DNA of 10,303 nucleotides from Clostridiales bacterium UBA3277 (GCA_002362145.1 DETX01000013.1:1-10303); one strand, 5' to 3'; counted from the stretch's first letter, positions 1 through 6,640 are shown. The notes: generated by a model not told the origin, from the letters alone. Translations and numbers: made by a program.

Positions 1-2
1 GT

Positions 3-20
3 TTTATTAGATTTTAGTAT
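3..20. repeat. Left arm of an 18-bp terminal inverted repeat
   Basis: TTTATTAGATTTTAGTAT here is the exact reverse complement of the last 18 bases of the window (10286-10303). It is AT-rich in an otherwise GC-rich region and its last base is part of the yerC-like stop codon (20-22). The match stops at position 21. Function is unknown: it could be a recombination site, the end of a mobile segment, a dispersed intergenic repeat, or a place where an assembly broke. Confidence 0.85.
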
Positions 21-313
21 TACAGCTTTCCGGCCTTCTTGAGATTGTCCAGGGCCTGGCGGTAGCCGGTGCCGTAGTTTAAACACCGGTTCACCCGGCT
101 GATGGTAGCGGAGCTGGCGCCGGTGGAGTCGGAGACTTCCAGGTAATTGCTGCCCCCGTCCAGCAGGCAGGCCACCCGGAACCGCTGGCTCAGGGCCTGG
201 AGCTCCTTGATGGTGCAGATGTCCTCAAAAAACGCCCGGCACTGGTCCGTGTTTTCCAGGCTCAGCAGGGCTTCGAAAAAAGCGTCCAAATCCGGATGGG
301 GTGTATGGTCCAT
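20..313 (-). CDS. yerC: YerC/YecD-type TrpR-like DNA-binding regulator
   Basis: This 97-residue protein fits the small Firmicute family of TrpR homologues named YerC/YecD, which are about 95-105 residues long. The N-terminal half is helical (residues 8-45, including FFEALLSLENTDQC and IKELQALSQRF). The second half carries the TrpR-type helix-turn-helix (about residues 57-80, YLEVSDSTGASSATISRVNR), followed by the family-typical CLNYGTGYRQAL. A purine-rich site (AGAAAGGA) sits a suitable distance upstream of the ATG. By family it is a cytoplasmic transcription regulator whose ligand, if any, is poorly known. In Bacillus the gene lies near pcrA; here it is divergent from the dlt-like operon. 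A palindrome over its own promoter suggests autoregulation. Control of the neighbouring operon is possible but is inference only. Confidence 0.9.
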   Translation of the reverse strand: MDHTPHPDLDAFFEALLSLENTDQCRAFFEDICTIKELQALSQRFRVACLLDGGSNYLEVSDSTGASSATISRVNRCLNYGTGYRQALDNLKKAGKL

Positions 314-353
314 AAGGCGGAATCCTTTCTTCCGGGGCAGGCCCCGGCCTGAT

Positions 354-387
354 TGTTACCTATACTGTAACACTTTACTCCGGTAAA
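354..387 (-). promoter_or_regulatory. yerC-like promoter with palindromic operator
   Basis: Read leftward there is a TTTACC -35 (382-387) and a TATAGG -10 (359-364), separated by exactly 17 bp. The palindrome TGTTAC-N7-GTAACA (354-359 and 367-372) overlaps the -10 and the spacer, where a repressor would block polymerase. The likely binder is the YerC-like protein itself, since a TrpR-fold dimer would recognise such a dyad, but this is inference. The rest of the gap up to about 519 is AT-rich and holds no gene or convincing structured RNA that I can see. Confidence 0.6.
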
Positions 388-519
388 ATCAAGAAAATCT
401 TACCAAGAATTGCCTGGGGACTTTGTGCAGCCATACGATTTTTTGGAGAACCAAGGGAAAATGACAACCATAATGAGACAAAATAGAGATTTCGGATGTC
501 TTATAGATAGAGGGGAAAA

Positions 520-559
520 TGATGCAAACATGATGCAGCTTTGTGCGTTTGATGATGCA
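520..559 (+). promoter_or_regulatory. Phased TGATGCA direct repeats before the dlt-like operon
   Basis: TGATGCA occurs three times, starting at 520, 531 and 553. The starts are 11 and 22 bp apart, so all copies lie on one face of the helix. A degenerate copy (TGTGCGT) fills the missing 11-bp step at 542. Seven-base direct repeats at 11-bp pitch are the classic layout of OmpR/PhoB-family response regulator sites. They end 10 bp before the -10 element. The cognate regulator could be the response regulator encoded at 9403-10056, but its own upstream repeats have a different sequence. Confidence 0.6.
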
Positions 560-565
560 CCCCTT

Positions 566-574
566 TGGTATACT
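566..574 (+). promoter_or_regulatory. Extended -10 promoter of the dlt-like operon
   Basis: TGGTATACT matches an extended -10 element (TGn followed by TATACT, 5 of 6 to consensus). No good -35 hexamer lies 16-18 bp upstream; that space is occupied by the TGATGCA repeats. This fits a promoter that depends on an activator or relies on the extended -10. Transcription would start near 581, leaving a leader of about 35 nt before the first start codon at 615. Confidence 0.55.
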
Positions 575-614
575 GAAACCATCCAAAAAACAAACTACAG
601 AAAGGGTGCCGCTT

Positions 615-1547
615 ATGATCTGCACGGAAGAAAAATTAAGGGAACTGCGCCGGGAACGGAAAAGATGCCGCTTTCGCCGGAACGCGCTTCGAAGCCTGGG
701 CTTCGTCGTCGGCACCCTGGCTCTGACCATGGCTCTGCACATGGTGTGCCGGGCCCAGTGCATCGCCGCCGAGCCCATGCCCACCTTCTCCCGGACGGAG
801 GAGCAGGAGGCTCGGCCGGAGGACCGGGTGGCCCCGGTGCTCACGGGCCTGGCGGACAGAACCGTCTATCAGGATTCCCAGGTGGACTTTCTGGAGGGCG
901 TGGGCGTTCAGGACAACCTGGACCCCCATCCCTACATGGAGGTGGACGACAGCTCTGTGGACTTGAGCAAGTGCGGGGTGTATGAGGTCCGCTACGCCGC
1001 CGTGGATGCTTCCGGCAACACCCTCAAGGCAAGCGTCCATGTGACGGTGGAGCCCTGGCCCATGACCCAGCCGCCCCAGGACGGGGCCGACGAGGCCGCC
1101 GACGCGGTGCTGCGGGAGCTGCTGCTTCCGGGAAATTCTCTCCGGGAACAGGTGGAGCGGGTCCACCGCTGGGTCCAGAACAGCATCCACTATCAAAACC
1201 ATTCGGACCGCCAGAGCTGGAAGCAGGCGGCCGAAACTGCCCTGACCACCCGGGCAGGGGACTGCTACGCCTATTTTGCCGTGTCGAAGCTGCTGCTCAC
1301 CCGGCTGGGAGTGCCCACCATCGACGTGGAGAAGGTGAAAAACGACCCGGAGGACAGCGAGCACTTTTGGAGCCTGGTCAGCGTGGACGGCGGCGAGACT
1401 TACTACCACTTTGACTGCACCCCCCGGGTGGGCCGGGCCCAGGGCTTCTGCCTGGTGACCGACGGGGAACTGGATGCCTACTCCCGGGCAAATAACGGCA
1501 GTCACAATCGGGATACGTCCCTCTATCCCGCCACACCGGAGGTATGA
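615..1547 (+). CDS. Membrane-anchored transglutaminase-like protein with an Ig-like domain
   Basis: I start this 310-residue protein at the ATG at 615 because AGAAAGGG precedes it by 8 bases; an upstream GTG at 543 would put the promoter inside the gene. It has a basic cytoplasmic tail (residues 1-26), one membrane segment (about 28-45), then an extracellular Ig-like domain of the DUF5011/Big type (about 71-147, with VAPVLTGLADRTVY, GVYEVRYAAVDASGN). A transglutaminase-like domain follows (about 175-275) with the expected triad: Cys217 (RAGDCYAY), His250 (SEHFW) and Asp267 (HFDCTP). Family members act as cysteine proteases, peptide or amide acyltransferases, or binding modules, so the reaction here is unknown. 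It is first in the dlt-like operon and its stop overlaps an alternative ATG of the racemase gene. A role at the envelope, perhaps on the same polymer or on peptidoglycan, is inference. Confidence 0.9.
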   Translation: MICTEEKLRELRRERKRCRFRRNALRSLGFVVGTLALTMALHMVCRAQCIAAEPMPTFSRTEEQEARPEDRVAPVLTGLADRTVYQDSQVDFLEGVGVQDNLDPHPYMEVDDSSVDLSKCGVYEVRYAAVDASGNTLKASVHVTVEPWPMTQPPQDGADEAADAVLRELLLPGNSLREQVERVHRWVQNSIHYQNHSDRQSWKQAAETALTTRAGDCYAYFAVSKLLLTRLGVPTIDVEKVKNDPEDSEHFWSLVSVDGGETYYHFDCTPRVGRAQGFCLVTDGELDAYSRANNGSHNRDTSLYPATPEV

Positions 1548-1549
1548 AC

Positions 1550-2284
1550 ATGAAGCGCGAAAAGAAGGTTCTCGGCGTCATCGGTGGGCTGGGCCCCTGG
1601 GCCACCGCCCACTTTCTGGAGCTGGTGCTGGGCATGACGGAAGCGGACTCCGAACAGGAAAACCTGGATATGATCGTCTACAATTTTCCCTCCATCCCCG
1701 ACCGGACGGGGTACATCCTGGGAAGCAACCTGAAAAGCCCCCTGCCGGGGCTGCTCAGCGTGGCCCGGGACCTGGACCGGCAGAAGGTCTGCTGCATTGC
1801 CGTGCCCTGCATCACGGCCCATTTTTTCTATGAGGACCTCTCCGCCGCCGTGACGGCGCCGATTCTCAACGCCGTTACGGAGACGGCGGCCAGGCTCCAG
1901 GAGGCGGGAATCACCGAGGCGGGTATCATGGCCACCGACGGCACCCTTGTCTCGGGGTTACTCAACGGCGCCCTGGCCCGGGCGGGCATCCACCCGATTC
2001 TCCCCTCCCGGCAGCGGCAGCGGGACGTGATGAGCCTCATTTATGACGACATCAAGGCGGGAAAGCCCGCCGATATGGAAAAATTCCATGCGGTCAGCGG
2101 GGAACTCCGGGACCGGGGGGCCCAGACCATCGTCTTGGGCTGCACGGAGCTGTCCCTCATCAAGCGGGATGAGAATATCGGACCGGGATACTTGGACACC
2201 ATGGAGGTGCTGGCCCGCTCGTCGGTGCTGGAGTGCGGGAAGGCGCTGAAGAAAGAATACCGGGAGCTGATCTCCCGGAGCTGA
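1550..2284 (+). CDS. Aspartate/glutamate racemase family protein
   Basis: This 244-residue cytoplasmic protein has the fold markers of the Asp/Glu racemase superfamily. These are the N-terminal GVIGGLGPWAT loop and two catalytic cysteines: Cys87 in VPCITAHFF and Cys198 in LGCTELSLI. The two cysteines normally act as the two acid/base residues in cofactor-independent racemisation. The first motif is usually PCNTAH; here the Asn is Ile, which may change substrate choice. The overall layout is closest to aspartate racemases, but the family also contains glutamate, hydantoin and broad amino-acid racemases. I start at 1550 because GGAGG lies 7 bases upstream; the ATG at 1544 has only 1 base of spacing and overlaps the previous stop. 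The gene lies 13 bp before the DltA-like ligase, so its likely job is to supply, or to interconvert, the amino acid that the ligase activates. Confidence 0.9.
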   Translation: MKREKKVLGVIGGLGPWATAHFLELVLGMTEADSEQENLDMIVYNFPSIPDRTGYILGSNLKSPLPGLLSVARDLDRQKVCCIAVPCITAHFFYEDLSAAVTAPILNAVTETAARLQEAGITEAGIMATDGTLVSGLLNGALARAGIHPILPSRQRQRDVMSLIYDDIKAGKPADMEKFHAVSGELRDRGAQTIVLGCTELSLIKRDENIGPGYLDTMEVLARSSVLECGKALKKEYRELISRS

Positions 2285-2297
2285 GGAGAAGGGGAAC

Positions 2298-3800
2298 ATG
2301 CGGAACATTTTGGAATATTTGGAGGCTACGGTCCGCCGGAAGCCCTATGAGACGGCCTTCAGCGACGGGGAGAAGGGAATGACCTTCCGGGAGGTATACG
2401 ACCAGGCCCGGGCCATCGGCTCATTCCTACTCAGCCGGGAGTTCCGGGGGAAGCCCGTGGCGGTGCTCCTGGGCCGGGAGCCCAGGACCGTGGCCGCCTT
2501 TTTGGGGGCCATCTACGGCGGCTGCTACTATGTCCCCCTGGACCGGGAGATGCCCAGAGAGCGCTTAGAGCAGATTCTCGCCACCCTGACCCCCGGGGCC
2601 CTGATCTGCGCCGAGGAGGACGAAAAGCTGGCCGAGAGCCTGAACTGCGGCGAGATCATTCCCTATGGCCGGGCGGCCTTCGGCATCATCCGGGAGGAGG
2701 CTCTGGCCCAGGTCCGGGAAACCCAGCTGGATACGGACCCCATCTACGTGGTCTTTACCTCCGGCTCCACCGGGGTCCCCAAAGGGGTGATCGGCAGCCA
2801 CCGGGCGGTGATCGATTATATCGAAAACCTGTGCCCGGTGCTGAAATTTCACGAAAAGACGGTATTCGGAAACCAGACCCCCCTCTATTTTGACGCCTGC
2901 CTCAAGGAACTGCTGCCGGCGCTGAAATTCGGGGGCCGGGTGGTGTTCATTCCGAAGAAGCTCTTCACATCCCCGGTGCGGCTGGTGGAATTTTTGAACC
3001 AGCAGAAGATCAATACCCTCTGCTGGGTGACGTCGGCGCTGACGCTGGTGTCGTCCCTGGGGACCTTCGAGACCATCCGGCCGAGATTTTTGCAGACCGT
3101 GGCCTTTGCCAGCGAGGTCTTTCCCGTCCGGCAGCTGGAAAAATGGCGGCGGGCCTGCCCCGGGGCCCGGTTTTTAAATCTCTACGGCCCCACGGAGACC
3201 ACCGGCATCTGCTGCTACTACGAGGTGGACCGGGAATTTTCCGAGGAAGAGACGCTGCCCATCGGCCGTCCCTTCCCCAACACCCAGATTCTCCTGCTGG
3301 ACGAGACTGGGAAGCCCGCCGCCCCGGGGGAACCGGGGGAGATCTGCATCCGGGGCACCCGGCTGACCCTGGGCTACTATCGGGACGAGCAGAGAACGGC
3401 TGAGGCCTTCATCCAGAACCCCTTGCAGGACCTCTACCCGGAAAAAATCTACCGCACCGGGGATTTGGGCAGATACAACGACCGGGGAGAGCTGCTGTTT
3501 CTGGGGCGGCGGGACAATCAGATCAAGCACATGGGCCACCGCATTGAGCTGGGGGAGATTGAGACCGCCGCCGCGGCCCTGGCCGGGGTGCGGAGCGTCT
3601 GCTGTGTCTACGACGGGGAGAATCAGAGGATCGTCCTCTATTACACCGGCCCCCGGGAGCCCCGGCTGCTGGGGGAGGGGCTCAAGGAAAAGCTGCCCCG
3701 GTATATGCTTCCCCAGACCCTGCGGCATCTGACGGCCATGCCCATGACGCCCAACGGAAAAATCGACCGGAACCTGCTGCGGCGGGCCGGAGGAAAGTGA
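2298..3800 (+). CDS. DltA-like amino-acid adenylating (carrier protein) ligase
   Basis: This 500-residue stand-alone adenylation enzyme has the size and motifs of DltA: the FTSGSTGVPKG phosphate loop (153-163), amine-binding Asp199, YGPTE (296-300), YRTGD (385-389), and NGKIDR (486-491) with catalytic Lys488. It would form an aminoacyl-AMP and transfer the amino acid to the carrier protein encoded 9 bp downstream. Gapless local alignment to remembered DltA and GrsA sequences gives the pocket residues as D199, A200, K203, C242, A269, A271, L295, G303, I304 and K488. The DltA pocket cysteine (Cys269 in Bacillus cereus), implicated in choosing D-Ala over L-Ala, is Ala271 here. Lys203 at GrsA position 239 suits an acidic side chain; the first three code residues (D-A-K) match one published glutamate code but the rest do not. 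D-alanine therefore should not be assumed. The start is supported by AGGAG 11 bases upstream. Confidence 0.93.
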   Translation: MRNILEYLEATVRRKPYETAFSDGEKGMTFREVYDQARAIGSFLLSREFRGKPVAVLLGREPRTVAAFLGAIYGGCYYVPLDREMPRERLEQILATLTPGALICAEEDEKLAESLNCGEIIPYGRAAFGIIREEALAQVRETQLDTDPIYVVFTSGSTGVPKGVIGSHRAVIDYIENLCPVLKFHEKTVFGNQTPLYFDACLKELLPALKFGGRVVFIPKKLFTSPVRLVEFLNQQKINTLCWVTSALTLVSSLGTFETIRPRFLQTVAFASEVFPVRQLEKWRRACPGARFLNLYGPTETTGICCYYEVDREFSEEETLPIGRPFPNTQILLLDETGKPAAPGEPGEICIRGTRLTLGYYRDEQRTAEAFIQNPLQDLYPEKIYRTGDLGRYNDRGELLFLGRRDNQIKHMGHRIELGEIETAAAALAGVRSVCCVYDGENQRIVLYYTGPREPRLLGEGLKEKLPRYMLPQTLRHLTAMPMTPNGKIDRNLLRRAGGK

Positions 3801-3809
3801 GAAAAAGCC

Positions 3810-4037
3810 ATGGAAGAACTAAAAGCCATCCTTCAAGAGCTCCACGAGGACGTGGATTTTGAACAGGAAGAGGCCCTCATCGACGACGGAATCCTGGATT
3901 CCTTTGACATCGTGACCCTGGTGGCGGAAATTGATGCCCGGCTGGGCGCCGTCATCCCGGCGGAGGCGCTGATCCCGGAGAATTTTAACTCCCTGGGGGC
4001 CATCTGGGATCTGATCTGCCGCCTCCGGGAGGCCTAG
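3810..4037 (+). CDS. DltC-like aminoacyl carrier protein
   Basis: This 75-residue acidic protein is the size of DltC (about 78) and has the four-helix carrier-protein layout. Ser31 in GILDSFDIVTL is the expected phosphopantetheine attachment site. The DSF context (rather than the DSL of fatty-acid and most NRPS carriers) is what DltC-type carriers show. It would hold the activated amino acid as a thioester and present it to the MBOAT protein at the inner membrane face. It begins 9 bp after the ligase and ends 1 bp before the MBOAT gene. Canonical dlt operons place dltB between dltA and dltC, so the order here is rearranged. No phosphopantetheinyl transferase is in the window, so a housekeeping enzyme would have to prime it. 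Confidence 0.92.
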   Translation: MEELKAILQELHEDVDFEQEEALIDDGILDSFDIVTLVAEIDARLGAVIPAEALIPENFNSLGAIWDLICRLREA

Positions 4038-4038
4038 G

Positions 4039-5520
4039 GTGGCCCTCCAATCCCCGGGGTTCCTATTTTTCGCGGCGGCGCTGCTGGCCGGGTACTATCT
4101 CGTCCCAGGTTCTTGGCAGGGAGGGCTGCTGCTGGCCGGAAGCCTGGGGTATTACGCCCTGGCGGCCCGGGGATGGCCTTTGCTTCCCCTGGTCACGGCG
4201 GTGAGCGCCTGGGCCGCGGCCCGATACTTTATGTACAGCGGCCCCGGGAATAAGGGGAAAAACCGGCCCGCCCTGGCTGCGTGCCTGACGCTGAATTTTG
4301 GACTGCTCCTGTTATGCAAGGCCTGCCAGACAGAGCCTCTGTATTCTTTTGTCAGGGCCACGGCCCTGGAGCCCCTCACCCGGGGGCTGCCTCTGGGAAT
4401 GTCCTTTTACATCTTTATGGCCATGGGCTACGTGCTGGATGTGTACCGGGGCAGGCTCCCGGCGGAAAAAAGCCTCTGGAAAACCGCCCTGTTCACCCTC
4501 TATTTTCCCCAGCTGATCCAGGGCCCCATCAGCCGGGGGAGCGAGCTGCTGCCCCATCTGCTGATTCCCCGTCCCTTCTCCGGCAGGCAGGTCAGCTTCG
4601 GCCTTCAGCGGATGCTCTGGGGCTATTTTAAGAAGCTGGTCATCGCCGACCGGGTGGCCCCGGCGGTGGCGGCCCTCCGGGCGGAGGGAGAGGGCGGGGC
4701 TTTTTTGCTGCTCACCATCCTCTACGCCCTGGAAATCTACGCCGACTTCACCGGCGGCATTGACATCGTCCTGGGGTATTCCCAGGCTTTGGGCATCACC
4801 CTGCCGGAGAATTTCCGCCATCCCTTCTTCTCCAAAAACATCGCCGAGTACTGGCGGCGGTGGCACATCACCCTGGGGACCTGGATGCGGGATTATGTCT
4901 ACTATCCCATTTCCGTGAGCTGCCCCATCCGCCGCCTGGGCCGGGCTGCCCGGAAAAGGCTGGGAGGCTTCGGCAAGCGGCTGCCCGTATACCTTGCCAC
5001 CGCCGCAACCTGGGCGGTGACGGGCCTTTGGCACGGCCTGACCCCTAATTTCCTCACCTGGGGAATGCTCAACTGTCTGGTTATCATCGTCTCCCAGGAG
5101 CTTGCGCCCCTGTACCGGAGGTTTCACAGCCGCTTCGGGCTGAAGAAAAAGCCCTGGTACGCCGGATTCGAAATGCTGCGGATGTTTTTGCTCATGAATC
5201 TCATCCGGGCCTGCGACCTGTTTTTAGACGTTGGGGAGTATTTCCGGCGGCTGGGCACCCTGTTCAGCCCCGCCCTGTGGCGGTTCCGGCTTCCGGAGCT
5301 GGGCCTTACCCCCTGGGACTGGGTTCTGCTGGCCCTGGGGGCGGGGACGATGCTTACGGTGAGTATTTTGGAGGAAAAACGGGGCAGCCTCCGGGAGCTT
5401 CTCTGGGAGCGCTGGCCCCTTCGCTGGGCTCTGACCTTCGGCCTGTTTCTCGCGGTGCTGCTCTTCGGCCGCTACGGGGTGGGCTACGAGGCCTCCAGCT
5501 TCATCTACAACCGTTTCTAG
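4039..5520 (+). CDS. MBOAT acyltransferase (DltB/AlgI-like) with fused DltX-type C-terminal motif
   Basis: This 493-residue polytopic membrane protein starts at a GTG, with GGGAGG (4027-4032) 6 bases upstream inside the end of the carrier gene, indicating translational coupling. Many hydrophobic segments are visible (for example 8-21, 28-42, 84-93, 119-135, 222-236, 340-352, 427-442, 462-476). MBOAT signatures are EYWRRWHITLGTWMRDYVYYP around 270-290 and TGLWHG with the conserved His332. Its length is nearer AlgI than DltB (about 400). The last six residues are FIYNRF, which fits FxYxxF. In dlt systems this motif sits on the separate microprotein DltX, whose tyrosine is reported to carry the aminoacyl group across. 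Here Tyr490 would do this within the MBOAT itself, which would explain the lack of a dltX gene. The expected role is to take the amino acid from the carrier and pass it to the SGNH partner encoded 13 bp downstream. Confidence 0.93.
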   Translation: MALQSPGFLFFAAALLAGYYLVPGSWQGGLLLAGSLGYYALAARGWPLLPLVTAVSAWAAARYFMYSGPGNKGKNRPALAACLTLNFGLLLLCKACQTEPLYSFVRATALEPLTRGLPLGMSFYIFMAMGYVLDVYRGRLPAEKSLWKTALFTLYFPQLIQGPISRGSELLPHLLIPRPFSGRQVSFGLQRMLWGYFKKLVIADRVAPAVAALRAEGEGGAFLLLTILYALEIYADFTGGIDIVLGYSQALGITLPENFRHPFFSKNIAEYWRRWHITLGTWMRDYVYYPISVSCPIRRLGRAARKRLGGFGKRLPVYLATAATWAVTGLWHGLTPNFLTWGMLNCLVIIVSQELAPLYRRFHSRFGLKKKPWYAGFEMLRMFLLMNLIRACDLFLDVGEYFRRLGTLFSPALWRFRLPELGLTPWDWVLLALGAGTMLTVSILEEKRGSLRELLWERWPLRWALTFGLFLAVLLFGRYGVGYEASSFIYNRF

Positions 5521-5533
5521 TGGGGGAAGTCCT

Positions 5534-6580
5534 ATGAAAAAACTGACGGCGCTGGCCGGCGCCCTTCTTATTTTAATTCTGCTTCAGGCGGTTCTCATGC
5601 CCAAATACCTGGGAAGGCAGCGGGAGGGAGGCCTCATCCGGGAGTACTACGCCCAGGCCGGGGGCCACGACGTGATTTTCGTGGGGGACTGCGAGGTCTA
5701 CGAGAACATCTCCCCCATCACCCTCTGGCGGGAGCAGGGCATCCCCGCCTACATCCGGGGCTCCCCCCAGCAGACCGTGTGGCAGTCCTACTATCTGATG
5801 GAGGAGACCCTCCGCTACGAAACCCCCAAGGTCATGGTCTACAACGTGCTGGCCCTGAAATACGACACCCCCCAGAGCACCGGGAACCAGAGATACCGGG
5901 AGGCCTACAACCGGATGTGCCTGGACGGAATGCGGTGGTCGGACAGCAAATGGAAGTCTATCCAGGCTTCCCTGACCCGGGAGGAGAAGCAGTGGGGCGG
6001 GGCGCTGACCTACGTCTTTCCCATCCTCCGCTTCCACGACCGCTGGCAGGACCTGAGCGCGGATGATTTCCGCTATGCCTTCCGCCAGGAGGCCGTCACG
6101 GACTGCGGATACCTCATGCAGACCGAGGTGCGGCCCATAACCGACGACTATGTGTCGGCGCCGGTGGCCAGCTACCGCCTGGGGGACAACAGCTGGTACT
6201 ACTTAGACAAAATGGCCCGGCTGTGTCAGGAAAAGGGCGTGGAGCTGGTGCTCATCAAATCCTCGGCCCTCTATCCCGTATGGTGGTGGGAATGGGACGA
6301 GCAGGTGGCGGCCTGGGCTGAGGAGCGGGGCATCCGCTACCTAAACCTGATTCCCCACGAGGCGGAGATCGGCATCGACTGGAATACGGACACCTACGAC
6401 GGGGGCTTCCATCTGAATGTGACCGGGGCGGAGAAGGAGGCGTCCTACCTGGGGGCCTGGCTGCGGGAGAACTGCGGCCTGCCGGACCGCCGGGAGGATG
6501 AGGCCTATGCCGCCCTCTGGGCAGAAAAAACCGCGGCCTACGACGCCCGGAAAGAGGCGCTGACGGCGGCGTTTTCATAG
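5534..6580 (+). CDS. DltD-like SGNH-fold protein with Cys at the nucleophile position
   Basis: This 348-residue protein has an N-terminal membrane anchor (about residues 4-22) and an extracellular SGNH-hydrolase-like domain. Block I, normally GDS or GSS, reads FVGDCEVYENISP, placing Cys53 where the nucleophilic serine should be. The C-terminal catalytic pair is intact: Asp289 and His293 in YDGGFHLNVTGAE. DltD and the SGNH partners of AlgI-type MBOAT proteins transfer the acyl or aminoacyl group to a surface polymer, so this is the likely final transferase; the acceptor (teichoic acid, other glycan) cannot be read from the sequence. I believe related clostridial proteins also carry GDCEVYEN, so the Cys may be a subfamily trait and not a mutation, but that is from memory. 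The start has GGGGGAA upstream and lies 13 bp after the MBOAT stop. It is the last gene of the tight run and is followed at once by a hairpin. Confidence 0.88.
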   Translation: MKKLTALAGALLILILLQAVLMPKYLGRQREGGLIREYYAQAGGHDVIFVGDCEVYENISPITLWREQGIPAYIRGSPQQTVWQSYYLMEETLRYETPKVMVYNVLALKYDTPQSTGNQRYREAYNRMCLDGMRWSDSKWKSIQASLTREEKQWGGALTYVFPILRFHDRWQDLSADDFRYAFRQEAVTDCGYLMQTEVRPITDDYVSAPVASYRLGDNSWYYLDKMARLCQEKGVELVLIKSSALYPVWWWEWDEQVAAWAEERGIRYLNLIPHEAEIGIDWNTDTYDGGFHLNVTGAEKEASYLGAWLRENCGLPDRREDEAYAALWAEKTAAYDARKEALTAAFS

Positions 6581-6581
6581 A

Positions 6582-6608
6582 GGAAGCGCTGATTTTCTCA
6601 GCGCTTCC
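6582..6608 (+). terminator. Hairpin after the dlt-like operon (attenuator or partial terminator)
   Basis: GGAAGCGCTGA and TCAGCGCTTCC form a perfect 11-bp stem with a TTTTC loop, starting 2 bp after the SGNH stop codon. The bases that follow (CAAATAAAAACC) lack a T-run, so it is a poor intrinsic terminator. It may stabilise the 3' end of the operon message or lower read-through into the lipoprotein gene, which has no clear promoter of its own. Confidence 0.6.
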
Positions 6609-6640
6609 CAAATAAAAACCCTGCAAAGGAGTTGTGCAAC

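Noticed and set aside
543-614. Upstream GTG start extending the transglutaminase-like protein by 24 residues
   Set aside because: It lacks a ribosome site and would place the extended -10 promoter inside the coding region; the ATG at 615 has a suitable site.
4312-5127. Leftward open frame of 271 codons opposite the MBOAT gene
   Set aside because: Antisense shadow with Pro/Gly/Gln-rich composition and no domain; the plus strand encodes a clear MBOAT protein.
2298-6580. A plain D-alanylation (dltABCD) operon
   Set aside because: The machinery is dlt-like, but gene order, pocket residues, linked racemase, Cys nucleophile and the fused FxYxxF motif all differ, so I did not assign dlt gene symbols or D-Ala specificity.
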